A stretch of DNA of 64,000 nt from Planctomycetales bacterium. GTDB taxonomy: Bacteria; Planctomycetota; Planctomycetia; Planctomycetales; Planctomycetaceae. Below, piece by piece: positions 17,016-27,090 of the stretch (position 1 is its first letter; every line of letters begins with the position of its first letter). The position numbers and the translations under genes were made by a program. The notes under the pieces are model-generated. The model was not told the DNA's origin and searched no databases. It worked only from the letters and a program-made list of their open reading frames with translations. The stretch lies in contig JAPLOA010000087.1 in the NCBI GenBank assembly GCA_026400835.1, positions 306,306 to 370,305 on the forward strand, written 5' to 3'.

Positions 17016-17773
17016 TCGTTGATACCCGGATCCTGTTCAATCAATAGAGACAAAATTCAAAATGCTGACTCAGCCAAACTGTTTGTGACACAGTGCGATG
17101 ATAGCGTTCTGTTCGGCAATAGAAATGGAACAGCTTGCCAATCATTCGTCACAGATTGCAACATCCATGAAGACGTCGTGACGGCTCACCAGACTGTGTT
17201 GGATCCCGAGGTACTTTATCCCCAGAGGCATCGCCATCCCACCACGCTTTGTGATGTGGAAGTCCGCTCCTTCGGCGCAAACGAATGGCCGGCATAGGTA
17301 ATGGTCGTCACGATCTCAGCAGGAACAGAAGCTCCACTGCCTGCGTCGGTCCGATACGCCGAGTCAGCTACACCCGACAAAACATGCGGGCTCAACAAAT
17401 TATGTTGCCGAGCTTTCGGCATTCGCCCTTCAGCAAAGTCTTACTCTTACGGCCGATGGCACTGCTCTGGCTTTGCGTTTTGATTAGTCCGTACATTCCC
17501 AACGCCTCAAGACATTCCCCACAGTCACATTCCGTGCAGACAAAACGCGAGTGAGAGGAGTGGTCGAGATGATCCGGATCCACAGCTTCGAAACGCCAGA
17601 TGTGATCGCCGAGTCGTCGACCCAAAGAAGCTCGGATGAAGCGCCGCCTCACGCTGTGAATCTGGCCACGATAGCATGCGTCTGTAATCCAACGGGCGAT
17701 GCAAAAGCCTCTCAGAGAGTCTATCATATCCGCCTACCTGCCACTCAACCCCCATCAACGAAGCGGCCGATCA
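17016..17773. other. 758-base spacer with no supported gene
   Basis: Several short overlapping frames are open on both strands, including a minus-strand Cys-rich one (17392-17727, containing VCTECDCGECLEAL). None has a convincing start, length or family. A direct inspection gives no transposon ends or strong terminator. It may hold the promoters for the flanking genes or eroded coding sequence. Confidence 0.5.
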
Positions 17774-19423
17774 ATGTCCCGCATAAATTCTGCCTTCACA
17801 ATCCTCTTTACAGCCTTGCTTCTTTCGCCTCTGCCTTCGCTGCATGCGGACGACACGGCGAAGCTGGCTGAGATTTTCGCGACTGCCACCACGAACAGTG
17901 GCATCATCACGATTCCGCCGGGAGATTATGATCTCGATGGCTCGAACCCCATCACCATAACCTCTGATACCACAGTGTCGGCCTACGGCGCGAGGTTTCA
18001 CTTTCCAAGGACGCTGGGTGATCAGGCACGAGTCGTCTTGTTCGCCGGAGAGAACGTGAGTGACTTCCGTTGGTTCGGCGGACATTTCAGCGGGCAAGTA
18101 TTCGATCCCGCGAAAGCAGAGAATTCGTGGGAGCCCAATGTCAATACGCGTGCCATTCTTATCACAACCTCGACCGGTGGACACACAGAGAATCTGACGT
18201 TTCGCGATATTTCCAGCGATGGCGTCGCCGGTGCTGTCATCACTGTGCTTGGTGCCGCGAAGAAGGGCAGTGAACGCGAGGTCGAGACGTTTGCTCGCAA
18301 CGTGACGCTCGAAAACTGCACGCTGGAGCGAAGCGGAAAATTCATGTGGGACTACGGTTACCTGTGGCAAATCACCGTTTGGCCCGAGGACTATAGTGAC
18401 TCCGAGCGAGCTATGGCCGCCAAGTACTTTCGGCAAGATCTGGTCCGCGGCCCTGTGCAGATGAAGGCCGGCGATGACCGCGTGTTCTTCGACAATTCAA
18501 AACCACTGCCGATCACGAAGAAGCGACAGGGTGTCGAAGCAGATCGAGGGCACGATGCGGTGTGTTTCTTCGGCGATGCGCTACCAACGAACCTCATCCG
18601 TGGCCGACAGTATTTTGTCGTTGAAAGCACGCCCGAGTTTATCCGAATTGCGGAGACTCCCGATGGCACTCCTCTGAAGTTTGACAGTGATGCAGGCCCA
18701 CAGTCGAAACTGATCAGCAATCTGTTTCAGTCACATCTCGCGCTCTATGCGCCGGCTGGCAGCGGGCCGGGTAAAGGTGCATTTGATTTGGTCGGCTGCG
18801 AAAATGTCATTGTGCGAGGCGGACGGTTCAGCGCGCTGGGTGACACGATGCACATACAGAAATGCCGGAACATCGCATTCAGTGACAATCAGATTACGGG
18901 CTCGCGGATGGGCGCGTTCTTTCTGGCGGAGTTCTGCCGCAATGCGGTCATTACTGGTAACACGGTCGATGGAACGAACGGTTCTCGAGTGATCAGCGTC
19001 GAGAAGTCCTGCGAGGACGTGACCATTGTCGGAAACACTTTCCGCAATGGTGGTCGCGGTTCATGGATCAACCAGCCTCGCAACTTTGTACTGGCCGACA
19101 ACATCTTTGTGAATAACACGACCAAATGCGAAAACGATCCGCGCCGTGGAAGACGTACTTTCGTGACGGGCGAATACGAACTCTACGCCGAACTGTATTT
19201 CACGACTTATGAATCAGGCGGCCGTTACGGGAACATCACCGTCCGCGGAAACATATTCACCAGCGGCCCCAATGCATCGCACGCCATCACCTTTGCCCCG
19301 GGAGGCGAGACCATTCTCGTCGCCGACAACATTTTCCATGGCGAAGTGCGAGACATTGCCCCCGCCATTGACTGCGAGCATGTGACGATTCATGACAATA
19401 TTGGTGTAAAAACCACTCCGTAG
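17774..19423 (+). CDS. secreted right-handed parallel beta-helix protein
   Basis: A 549-residue protein whose ATG at 17774 gives a signal peptide (SAFTILFTALLLSPLPSLHADD). The N-terminal GIITIPPGDYDLDGSNPITI followed by TTVSAYGARFHF is the usual capping region of pectin-lyase-like folds. Coils follow: NLTFRDISSDGVAGAVITVLG, NVTLENCTLERSGKFMW, and in the C-terminal half ENVIVRGGRFSALGDTMHIQ, RNIAFSDNQITGS, NAVITGNTVDGTNG, DVTIVGNTFRNGG, NFVLADNIFVNN, NITVRGNIFTSG and HVTIHDNIGV, at regular spacing. An inserted non-helical domain spans about 215-340. It is a likely extracellular polysaccharide-active protein of unknown substrate. Confidence 0.82.
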   Translation: MSRINSAFTILFTALLLSPLPSLHADDTAKLAEIFATATTNSGIITIPPGDYDLDGSNPITITSDTTVSAYGARFHFPRTLGDQARVVLFAGENVSDFRWFGGHFSGQVFDPAKAENSWEPNVNTRAILITTSTGGHTENLTFRDISSDGVAGAVITVLGAAKKGSEREVETFARNVTLENCTLERSGKFMWDYGYLWQITVWPEDYSDSERAMAAKYFRQDLVRGPVQMKAGDDRVFFDNSKPLPITKKRQGVEADRGHDAVCFFGDALPTNLIRGRQYFVVESTPEFIRIAETPDGTPLKFDSDAGPQSKLISNLFQSHLALYAPAGSGPGKGAFDLVGCENVIVRGGRFSALGDTMHIQKCRNIAFSDNQITGSRMGAFFLAEFCRNAVITGNTVDGTNGSRVISVEKSCEDVTIVGNTFRNGGRGSWINQPRNFVLADNIFVNNTTKCENDPRRGRRTFVTGEYELYAELYFTTYESGGRYGNITVRGNIFTSGPNASHAITFAPGGETILVADNIFHGEVRDIAPAIDCEHVTIHDNIGVKTTP

Positions 19424-19687
19424 GCTCCACAACGCCGGCTCAGCTCGCTCGCCAAGTACCGCAGTTATCGAATCTCAGCCGACGGCGACATTCCTCATTC
19501 GACGCGATTGTTCTCTACTGAATTCTCATGAGTGCCTGCAGGACAAAAGTTCGGGGATCACCGATGTGGCCATGGCCGCATACTTCGCCGGGCTTTCTTC
19601 CGGATCTCCCTGCGCGACTTATCTGATCATCGGGCTGTTCACTGCGGGAATCGCCAGCTCACTGTCACTGGTCAGAGTTCGGTTGCA

Positions 19688-21274
19688 TTACTTCGGCGAA
19701 AAACTCAGCGTGTTCCTTCTGATGACCACAACGCAGGCAGCAACGATCAACAACGGCAGGATCACAGACGTTGCTGAGGAACTCGCATGAGGCCACACAT
19801 GGCCAGACCAGTACGACAGCAAACGCCACAGAAGGTGATGAATCAACACGGCTGCAAAAAGATGCCACAACACTCGATCAATACGATCGGTCAAGAGAGT
19901 CCTCACCAACATCAGGCCGCAGAAGAACGTCGCAATTGACAGCACCGCCTGCCAACCAAGGACAGCGCCGATCAATCCGAACGAGGGAATAGCAGCAATA
20001 AGTTCGCTCGGTTCATTTCGCAACCCTCGTCGCCACGCCCAATTCAGGACGAAACCGATCAACAGCCCGACAAGAGTTCCCGCTCCAACAAACATCGCGG
20101 ATGACATCCAGCCGGCCGTCACAAGTCGCGACGCGGGCACGATAGCGAGGTCTGGAAATGCGAGCGGCAGTGCGATCGCGACGGTGAAGGCAAAGCTCAA
20201 TAGTCGGCGAGGAATCCGACTTCTGTCCAGTGCCATCAGAGTCAACACCAGCAGCAAGCAGAAGAGATAACAGTGATACAGATAGAGCCCGATGACGTCC
20301 CACTTGGGATACATAATGATCCAAAGCACTCCACGGTACATGTTGATCCCACGCACTGGCAAGTTGGCACCGCCGGAGATCAGCTCAACAAAGTAGAACA
20401 GCAAAAAGACCGTGCCTGTGATCGCTTCGACAATTGGATATCGAGGCGAAATCTCGGTTCCGCAGGCACGGCATTGGCCACCGAGCCCCAGCCAGCCGAA
20501 GATCGGGATGTTGTCTCGACTTGCAATTTTCGTCGAGCAAACCGGGCAGCGAGAATCCCCATGCACGATGGAAATCCCCAGCGGCATCCGCCACACCACG
20601 ACGTTCAGGAAGCTTCCGATGTTGGCTCCCAGAGCAAAGAAGCAGGCTGTGACCATCGCTTCCCCGCAACGGAATCCAGCTTCTTCAACAAAGCTCATAC
20701 GTTCCATCGCCAGTTTCTCTGGTAGCGGATGACTGATGCGATAAATCGCCTTCACCGCCGGAACACCCAGTCCCCAGGCCAAAAATAGTCCCACGAATGC
20801 AAGCTTCAAAGCAACGCCGTCTCGCTTACGTCGTTCGGGATTCGTTAGTCCCACCTGTGAGCGGACTCGAATATCCAAAAACTCCACGACCAGCAACACA
20901 CCCAGCAGGATCGTCGAGACAATCGGTGCGATGCTGCTGCCGGTCATCCATTCGGGAACTCGTGAAACTCCCGTGATGGCCAGCACTCCCGTCATGATTA
21001 GCATCAAGACCGAAACTGCAGCTGTCGATTTCTCTCCTGCCAATCCTCCGACCGCACGAAAGGCGATCCAAAGTCCTGACAGCACCATAATCAACGCGGC
21101 TGGGTTCTTCGGTACAGCGGCCGCCCACCAAATCGCTCCAAACAGCGCATGAGCCATCAGCAGCAGCGAGGCGTATTCTCCCAACAGTGATGAACGCAGG
21201 ACCGTTGCGCGAACAAGGCCATCGCGAACTGCGATGCGAGTTATGTTCAAGGGAGTCTGTACTTCAGATTGCAT
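19688..21274 (-). CDS. prepilin-peptidase-like membrane protein (A24 family) with altered active site
   Basis: A 528-residue polytopic protein. The middle region matches the N-terminal methyltransferase/leader-peptidase domain of type IV prepilin peptidases: ALGANIGSFLNVVVWRMPLG, then two CxxC pairs (CPVCSTKIASRDNIPIFGWL and CRACGTEISPRYPIVEAITG), typical of PilD/GspO. It is preceded by about 230 residues with six or so extra hydrophobic segments not found in standard enzymes (about 250-290 residues). The first catalytic Asp may be in LMALDRSRIP, but where GxGD normally precedes the LGWQA segment the sequence reads ELIAAIPSFGLIGAVLGWQA, so the second catalytic Asp appears missing. It may be inactive or a processing-defective paralogue. 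The tad pilus genes of this window are 20 kb away. Confidence 0.8.
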   Translation of the reverse strand: MQSEVQTPLNITRIAVRDGLVRATVLRSSLLGEYASLLLMAHALFGAIWWAAAVPKNPAALIMVLSGLWIAFRAVGGLAGEKSTAAVSVLMLIMTGVLAITGVSRVPEWMTGSSIAPIVSTILLGVLLVVEFLDIRVRSQVGLTNPERRKRDGVALKLAFVGLFLAWGLGVPAVKAIYRISHPLPEKLAMERMSFVEEAGFRCGEAMVTACFFALGANIGSFLNVVVWRMPLGISIVHGDSRCPVCSTKIASRDNIPIFGWLGLGGQCRACGTEISPRYPIVEAITGTVFLLFYFVELISGGANLPVRGINMYRGVLWIIMYPKWDVIGLYLYHCYLFCLLLVLTLMALDRSRIPRRLLSFAFTVAIALPLAFPDLAIVPASRLVTAGWMSSAMFVGAGTLVGLLIGFVLNWAWRRGLRNEPSELIAAIPSFGLIGAVLGWQAVLSIATFFCGLMLVRTLLTDRIDRVLWHLFAAVLIHHLLWRLLSYWSGHVWPHASSSATSVILPLLIVAACVVVIRRNTLSFSPK

Positions 21275-21420
21275 GCATTGACCTCCTGTGCTCCGATGAA
21301 TTCGCATCGAGCTGTCCGGTTGCGCGAAGGAGTCCCTGGTTCTGCACAATGAGTAACATCCGGACGAGCGAATCGAGTGCGGCAACACAGATAGTCGACG
21401 CAAATTCCGGGCGATTGCTT

Positions 21421-22659
21421 CTAGTCATCACCATGACCTTCCGCTGAAACATTGCTATCGGCAATTTCCCAAGGCGCAAACGGATCTTCAAACTGCTCCC
21501 ACTCCTCGGGGCCCTTCGCAATTTCTGCGTCGGTTAACAGGCAGGCATCGAGGGCTTGAGTCACTTCGGCAATCTGCAGATCCTGACCGATGATGACGAT
21601 TTCCTGACGACGATCGCCGACCTTTTCATCCCAGATCGATTCGATCTCGGCGATCTGTTGAGGATCCTCCAGAGGCCAGTCGTCGCGAGGAGTTTCGGCC
21701 CACCAATGCCCGCCCGGATCCGCGCTAATCACACCACCGGCCTGTGACCAGAAACCGGCCAGACTATGCCGTGAGGCCAGCCAGAAATAGCCCTTGGAAC
21801 GCAGGATCGATGAAGCCGCGTCATCGTTCACCCAGAACTCATGAAAGCGCTCGGGATGAAACGGCCGACGAGAGCGATAAACGAAGCTGGAAATTCCGTA
21901 CTCTTCGGTCTCTTTGATTTCTTCTCCGCGTGGCACGCTGAGCCACTCCGCTGCGGACTCTGCCCAAGCCACCTGAAAGCGGCCGGTGTTCAAAATCGCC
22001 GTAAGCGGGACTCGACTACGTTCTGCCTCCAGCACTATTGCTTCCGGGTTCATCTTCTTAAGGATGCTGTGCAGACGATGCCGTTCATCCTCGGAGATCA
22101 AGTCGGTCTTATTCAGGATGATCACGTTGGCGAATTCAATCTGGTCTGTCAGCAACAGCGAGAGATCTCGATCATCGGTTTCGTCCATGGCCATTTTTCG
22201 ATCGCGGAGTTCATCCTGCGATGAAAAGTCGTTCATGAAGTTGGCGGCATCCACAACCGTCACCATCGTATCCAGCATGGCCACGTCGCTCAGCGAGTTG
22301 CCATTTTCATCGGCGAACGTGAACGTCTCAGCGACTGGCAGAGGTTCTGAAATGCCGGTCGATTCAATCAGCAGATAATCGAAGCGGCCTTCGTGAGCCA
22401 GCTTGGTGATTTCCACCAGCAGGTCTTCTCGCAGAGTGCAGCAGATACAGCCGTTGGACATTTCGACAAGCTTCTCGTCCGTTCGACTGAGTTGCGCCGG
22501 ACCTCCGGCGACCTGTTGAGCGTCGATATTGACTTCGCTCATGTCGTTCACAATCACAGCGACTTTCAGACCTTCGCGATTCGAAAGAATATGATTGAGT
22601 AATGTGGTTTTGCCGGCCCCAAGGAAGCCGGATAGCACAGTGACTGGTAGTTTCTTCAT
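21421..22659 (-). CDS. COG0523 (CobW/P47K) metal-chaperone GTPase
   Basis: A 412-residue G3E-family GTPase. The start at 22659 puts the P-loop [13 protein letters not shown] at residues 11-23. The metal-binding CICC motif is at about 71-74 ([13 protein letters not shown]), and the switch/Walker B and guanine-specificity segments are visible ([28 protein letters not shown]). The CobW C-terminal domain lies at about 235-400 ([53 protein letters not shown] split over two blocks). Family members deliver metal, mostly zinc, to client proteins and are often Zur-regulated. The ending ([14 protein letters not shown]) and long C-terminal domain are like the zinc-related YciC/ZigA-type branch. No confident Zur box was found upstream. 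Confidence 0.9.
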   Translation of the reverse strand: MKKLPVTVLSGFLGAGKTTLLNHILSNREGLKVAVIVNDMSEVNIDAQQVAGGPAQLSRTDEKLVEMSNGCICCTLREDLLVEITKLAHEGRFDYLLIESTGISEPLPVAETFTFADENGNSLSDVAMLDTMVTVVDAANFMNDFSSQDELRDRKMAMDETDDRDLSLLLTDQIEFANVIILNKTDLISEDERHRLHSILKKMNPEAIVLEAERSRVPLTAILNTGRFQVAWAESAAEWLSVPRGEEIKETEEYGISSFVYRSRRPFHPERFHEFWVNDDAASSILRSKGYFWLASRHSLAGFWSQAGGVISADPGGHWWAETPRDDWPLEDPQQIAEIESIWDEKVGDRRQEIVIIGQDLQIAEVTQALDACLLTDAEIAKGPEEWEQFEDPFAPWEIADSNVSAEGHGDD

Positions 22660-23035
22660 AATTTTTTCCTTTGTTGTCCAGAACTCAAAGGCGGTCAACC
22701 GCCGTATACCATTGATTCATATTTCATCAGCAGGTTGCTCTGCGTTGACTTGATCTCGCGTCCCCAGCACCAAAGCTGCTGACCTGAAAAGTGCTCAGCA
22801 ATTTTCGCACTGGCCCCGGATGACACCACCTCAATCGCACCGAGCACGCGATAAGACTGATCACGACTTTGCAGTTCGCGGTCAGCGCGGGGCGAGTAGT
22901 TCCGAGAATGGGGCGGAGCGACTTGCGTCTGTCCGAGATCAATCTGGCCCAGTCACAGCAAGCGACTGTGGACGTCACGAACTCAAGGAGCCAGTGAAAT
23001 GACAACAGCCTGCATAGCAACGCAAGCAGCAAGAC
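22660..23035. other. 376-base spacer upstream of the COG0523 GTPase gene
   Basis: The short minus-strand frame 22727-23032 has poor protein character (Cys/Arg/Ser-rich, out-of-frame look), so no gene is called. Just upstream of the GTPase is a small dyad GGCGGTCAACCGCC (22689-22702). It could be an operator or an RNA hairpin, but it does not resemble the A/T-rich Zur consensus I know. Confidence 0.4.
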
Positions 23036-23467
23036 TCAACATCCGCCAATTGCAGGCGGAGCGCGGCAGCGAGTGGGGAAGTCAAACCCAAGCAACGGGT
23101 CAGAGCAATCGGAAACAACGAGAGCTTCAGCGATCTCACCGGAAGCTTCCAGAGCCACGATCGTCGCCAAAGTACGCGGCGCGGCGATTGCCTGGCAGAC
23201 CGCACAGTTAGAGCAGTCATGAGGCTTCTGCTGCCGCTCTTGCGAATCCGGATCACTCGGGGGAAGTTCTGACCCCTGACGTGAACATGAGCAGGAACGC
23301 TTCGAATGCGATTGAGCGTCACCGCCGGCTGAATAACAAGCGTCCCCTGTAACAGTGATCGCGCAACAAGACCCCGAGCTACCATGCAACCACGGCGCAC
23401 TGCAGGGGAGAATAAGCTGCCAAAGGATCAGCAGCGGCGTCAAAATTTGAAAGCAGGATTGAGACAT
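23036..23467 (-). CDS. secreted Cys-rich small protein (DUF2946-like ending)
   Basis: A 143-residue protein. A hydrophobic leader follows the start (FQILTPLLILWQLILPCSAPWLHG). The mature part has twelve or more cysteines, including SCCAITVTGDACY, KRSCSCSRQ and HDCSNCAVCQAIAAPRTLA, and ends in a CRAPP block. The HxCxxCxxC pattern followed by a short hydrophobic helix and a terminal RAPP resembles DUF2946-type small secreted proteins found near metal genes. The match is weak and made by eye. It is encoded upstream of the COG0523 GTPase gene on the same strand, which would fit a metal-homeostasis role. This is inference. Confidence 0.55.
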   Translation of the reverse strand: MSQSCFQILTPLLILWQLILPCSAPWLHGSSGSCCAITVTGDACYSAGGDAQSHSKRSCSCSRQGSELPPSDPDSQERQQKPHDCSNCAVCQAIAAPRTLATIVALEASGEIAEALVVSDCSDPLLGFDFPTRCRAPPAIGGC

Positions 23468-23962
23468 GCTCTCAGGGCAACGGAAAGTAGAGAAACTCCG
23501 GCCCGACCAGTTCTGGTAATTCTGCCCGATGTGGGGGACAAGTCAATGGTACGCAGCGAGTTGATGCGGATTAATTGTGCTTCAACCCAAATCGAACAGA
23601 GCCAACCCCCACGTATCCAAGCCTGCGAGGCCAAAAAAGGCGAATTCAGGAGCACGCAAAATAATGCGAATCTTCCACGAACGATTTCCTGAAATCGTCG
23701 CCCGACAGGGCCGCAACGCATTCTTCGCATTCTGCCCGTAGTTAAATCCTATTTCAGGCCCTTGAGTTCATTGCGGCGGGTGGATAGAGTTCTGACATTG
23801 AACGGCAAAAATGTCTCTCTCAAGTCGCCGTTTGTAGTCTCTCACTTTCAGGCTCAGTTCACCGTTCGTTTGCTTTTTTTCTCGACGGAACGAGAAGCAT
23901 TCGTGAAATCCCGGCTTAGCCTGAACGTTTAACTGGAATCGTGCTTCAAGGAGGAAACACGC
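23468..23962. other. 495-base spacer, nothing recognised
   Basis: This spacer between divergent genes has no convincing frame, repeat or terminator. Its right end contains the Shine-Dalgarno sequence of the zinc-ribbon protein gene (AAGGAGGAAAC at about 23948-23958). Confidence 0.5.
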
Positions 23963-24325
23963 ATGAACCGTATTCACCTGCGTTTGTTCACGCCCACCGA
24001 CGATGCTGTCATGGAAACCGAAGACAGCTTACCGATTCCGGCCATCGAAAGCCCGGAAGACATTATTCCGTTTGAGCGGGCTCGCCGATCTGTGATCTTC
24101 AGCGGTCGTTTCATGCCTGCCGTTGATCGAGCACGCCTGATTCACCAAAACGGAACGTGCCCCGAGTGTAGTCATCAGGACATCGAACCGCTTGAGCTGG
24201 CCGATTCCATGATCAGTCCTCGCAACCGTCTTCCAGTACCAGGTACGGCCACGATCGTTGGTTTTCACTGCAACGACTGTGGGACCGAATGGCCGGTCTA
24301 CGAAATGTCCTGCCGCAAAATCTGA
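23963..24325 (+). CDS. small zinc-ribbon-like hypothetical protein
   Basis: A 120-residue soluble protein with an excellent ribosome-binding site (AAGGAGGAAAC, optimally spaced before ATG 23963). The N-terminal 60 residues are acidic and Pro-rich. The C-terminal half holds two Cys pairs, CPECSHQ (about residues 66-69) and CNDCGTEWPVYEMSC (about 102-105), spaced as in a zinc ribbon. No characterised family is recognised. The strong translation signal suggests an abundant product. Confidence 0.75.
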   Translation: MNRIHLRLFTPTDDAVMETEDSLPIPAIESPEDIIPFERARRSVIFSGRFMPAVDRARLIHQNGTCPECSHQDIEPLELADSMISPRNRLPVPGTATIVGFHCNDCGTEWPVYEMSCRKI

Positions 24326-24452
24326 GCGGCAGGGCGAGAGTTGGCTGCTGGCGGTCCGTTGAGTTAACTTAAAGGGAAGTCGCAGGCGTCGTCGCTCCAT
24401 TCGGACTGTGCCTGTGCCTGTGGCTGGTCGTTGAATAAGAACGCTTGCTACG

Positions 24453-25667
24453 CTACGCGACTTCGCACCATGCGTAGTTGGCGAAGGGAATGCACTTGCA
24501 GCCTTCAATCGTCGACACCAATCTTTGCAGCTCGGCTGAGTCTGAGACAGGAATCATTCCCAGCTCTTCGACCAGTTCTCCTGGCAATTGGCTCAGCAGA
24601 TACACTCGCACACGCCGCAACGCCTGAATCAACTGAGCGAACTCAACCGAGTCAACAGTTGGTTCACGCCTAAGCGGCTTCAGGAGCTCTTCCGGATCCT
24701 GACAGCGTCGCAGCATGGTCGCAGCCGGGCCTTCAGGGATCGGCAGATCAGCAACGACGATGATACGGCCGCCTTGCTGCACGATGTTTGTTGTATTCTC
24801 TAATGCCTGGCCAAGCTGCTTCCAGCCGAAGGCTCCGCCCGGGACAGAAATAACGGCTCCCTCCAGCATTTCCTCAACGCTGACGCGCCAAGTGCTTTCA
24901 ACCAATTCTTTTCCTCGGATCATCACATCTTCGGGAAGACCTGCGAGAATCTCCGCTGGCAATCCGGCCGCGCCGGGGATCGCCTGAACCGTGAACTGAG
25001 TTCCCAACAGCCAGCCCACTTCGTCAACCATTTCACGAAACGGACGCTGCTGCTCGGGCGTCAGTTCAGGATGCCCTTGAGATTGCGAGGCCTGTTGCGT
25101 CGCGAGGTCAGAGAACGTTGGGAAGAGAATACTCGAAGTGCCTCGAAATCCCAGCAACCCGTCGAACGCAATAATCCCGACGGTAATGATCAGATCTGCG
25201 TCGGACAGAAGTCGGTTCAAATAGACTCGTTCGCCGCCGGAAGTGCTGGCGATGTAGCTGATCTGACTTGAATCAGCGGGGTCATGCACATGGACCGTGA
25301 TCTGCTGTTGGACATGCAGTGGGAACTGGTCTCGCAACCATTGCCAGCCATTGCCGGAATAATCTGGTGGCAACAGCAGAGTCAGCAAGACACCGCCATC
25401 GGTCACCGACTGCAACTGTTCCCAGACCGTTGAGATGATCTCCGCCGCGAATGGAGTTTCCGGATCGACAACCAGGATGACTCGATCGCCGGGGACCACG
25501 CATCGCACGAGCTCCGGATATCCCAGCGGATTGAGCAAGGCTTCTCGGCAGCGATCCGACGGTAAAATGACCTGATCGGGAATCGGAACCAGAGGCTGAT
25601 TGACGGAAGTCTGCAGCGACGAACAGACAGGCCCGCTGGTGAGATGGATTTCAGATGGAGTACTCAT
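24453..25667 (-). CDS. LarA-like (DUF2088) racemase-family protein
   Basis: A 404-residue protein of the LarA/DUF2088 family, whose characterised member is the nickel-pincer-dependent lactate racemase. Matching parts are PGDRVILVVDPETPF (family Asp-Arg-Thr-Pro position, here DPETP), VLLTLLLPPDYSGNG, ITVHVHDPADSSQISYIAST, GGERVYLNRLLSDADLIITVG and a C-terminal Rossmann-like half with AVISVPGGAFGWKQLGQAL and GGRIIVVADLPIPEG. The HHPHR/HGxxH catalytic segments of true LarA are not clear, so activity and substrate are uncertain. The nickel-pincer sulfur transferase gene larE is present at 61074, but larB and larC are not in the window. Confidence 0.75.
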   Translation of the reverse strand: MSTPSEIHLTSGPVCSSLQTSVNQPLVPIPDQVILPSDRCREALLNPLGYPELVRCVVPGDRVILVVDPETPFAAEIISTVWEQLQSVTDGGVLLTLLLPPDYSGNGWQWLRDQFPLHVQQQITVHVHDPADSSQISYIASTSGGERVYLNRLLSDADLIITVGIIAFDGLLGFRGTSSILFPTFSDLATQQASQSQGHPELTPEQQRPFREMVDEVGWLLGTQFTVQAIPGAAGLPAEILAGLPEDVMIRGKELVESTWRVSVEEMLEGAVISVPGGAFGWKQLGQALENTTNIVQQGGRIIVVADLPIPEGPAATMLRRCQDPEELLKPLRREPTVDSVEFAQLIQALRRVRVYLLSQLPGELVEELGMIPVSDSAELQRLVSTIEGCKCIPFANYAWCEVA

Positions 25668-25900
25668 TGAGCCGTTCGAAGAAGATGGGAGTCGTTACCA
25701 GATCCGTCCTGATTATAACTTCGACAGCGAAACACTTCCTTTCTCAGGCACGATGAATACCAGATTCGAGCAACCGGGCTAAAAATTGCTGCGTTTTTGC
25801 ATGTGGGCACGCTGGGGATTGAAACAAGCCGTGAAAACGCGGAGAACACGAATCAGCGACGCAAAAACAAACGGACAGACACTTTTTCACGGCGGAAGAG

Positions 25901-26500
25901 ATGAGAATCGGAATCCTTGGTGGAACCTTTGACCCGGTGCATTACGGACACCTGATCGCGGCGGAAACCTGTCGCGAGCGGCTAAAGCTGGATCAGGTCC
26001 GATTCATTCCTGCCGCCAGTCCGCCGCACAAGCCGGGCATCAGGATTGCCGACGGCCATGCCCGCGCCGATATGTTGAGCCTTGCAGTTTCCGGCTATCC
26101 GGAGTTTGTTGTGGATCGACGCGAACTGAAACGCTCGGGCCCATCGTTCACGGTCGACACTTTGAGAGAGTTGACGGTCGAGTTTCCGGGGCAGGATCTG
26201 TACTTTTTGATGGGCGCTGATTCGCTTCGGGACCTTTTAACATGGCGTGAACCAGAAGAAATTGCACGCCTTGCAACAATCGTGGCCTGCAATCGTCCGG
26301 GAGTTGCAGAAGTCACATCGTCACAGATCGTGGAATGGGTTGGCCAGGAAATTGCAGCCAGAGTGCTGTCTCTGACGATGCCTGGCACAGATCTGTCCGC
26401 CACAGAATTGCGGCAGAGAATTGCGGACGGCAGGACGTTGCGATTTCTGACCCCGCGCGCTGTTGAGGCATTTATCTCGCAGCACGGGCTGTATAAGTGA
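25901..26500 (+). CDS. nadD: nicotinate-nucleotide adenylyltransferase
   Basis: A 199-residue cytoplasmic enzyme that joins nicotinate mononucleotide and ATP to make deamido-NAD in NAD biosynthesis. The nucleotidyltransferase motif GGTFDPVHYGHL is at residues 7-18. ASPPHKPG follows, then DRRELKRSGPSFTVDTLREL, the YFLMGADSLRDLLTWREPEEI block typical of NadD, and the C-terminal LSATELRQRIADGRTLRFLTPRAVEAFI in place of ISSTxIR. Length is normal. The ATG at 25901 directly follows GGCGGAAGAG, a moderate Shine-Dalgarno. It is not in an obvious operon. Confidence 0.95.
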   Translation: MRIGILGGTFDPVHYGHLIAAETCRERLKLDQVRFIPAASPPHKPGIRIADGHARADMLSLAVSGYPEFVVDRRELKRSGPSFTVDTLRELTVEFPGQDLYFLMGADSLRDLLTWREPEEIARLATIVACNRPGVAEVTSSQIVEWVGQEIAARVLSLTMPGTDLSATELRQRIADGRTLRFLTPRAVEAFISQHGLYK

Positions 26501-27090
26501 GGCACTTATGCGGTTCGAAGTGTCGGCTTCTGCGCACAACATCCGTTCGGGAAGTCAGATTTTCCAGAGTGCGTTTTTCATTTCAAGCAGAACCAATAAT
26601 TGGACCGGAGTGCTCTTAGTCATGGGCCGGAAGCAAGGCCTCGTCTCGACGGAGCGAGACGGCTACTTTGAAAACTGACGGATGAACGTCGGAGGGCTAC
26701 GTTAAGGTGGCTACAGAACTCGAACTGCCGTGTTTCTGCCGGAAGGCACAGGCGTCGCGGTCGAGCAGGCAGACTTTGCGGATTATGAGACACCGCAAAC
26801 GTTCACCATCCAGCAACGTCCTGACTGGAGTTCTCACTGAATTGCGACCACGCAGCCGATGAAACTGACGAGGGCTTCGGAACAATTAAGCCAACATTGT
26901 CAGAAATCCGGAGAATTTCTTTCACGAATTGCGGACTAAAGGCATCTCTCTGGTGTTCAGACAGTGGAATCGTCGAGGCCTTGGTCTCTATACTCAAAAC
27001 GGGCAATACCACCACGTTGAATTCCTCTGAGAGAACCGGTTCGAAATCTCGTCGAAAAGGTTCGTTGAAATGTTCTGAGGTTGTTTTCCA
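26501..27090. other. 590-base spacer before the conserved upstream element
   Basis: Short frames are open on both strands around 26800-27100 (minus 26803-27093, plus 26897-27100) without a good start or a recognised family. A degraded gene is possible. No repeat or terminator is evident apart from the element that begins at 27091. Confidence 0.45.

Noticed and set aside
17392..17727. Minus-strand Cys-rich frame in the 17-kb spacer
   Set aside because: Only a short CTECDCGEC stretch stands out; no start signal, no family and it overlaps equally open frames.
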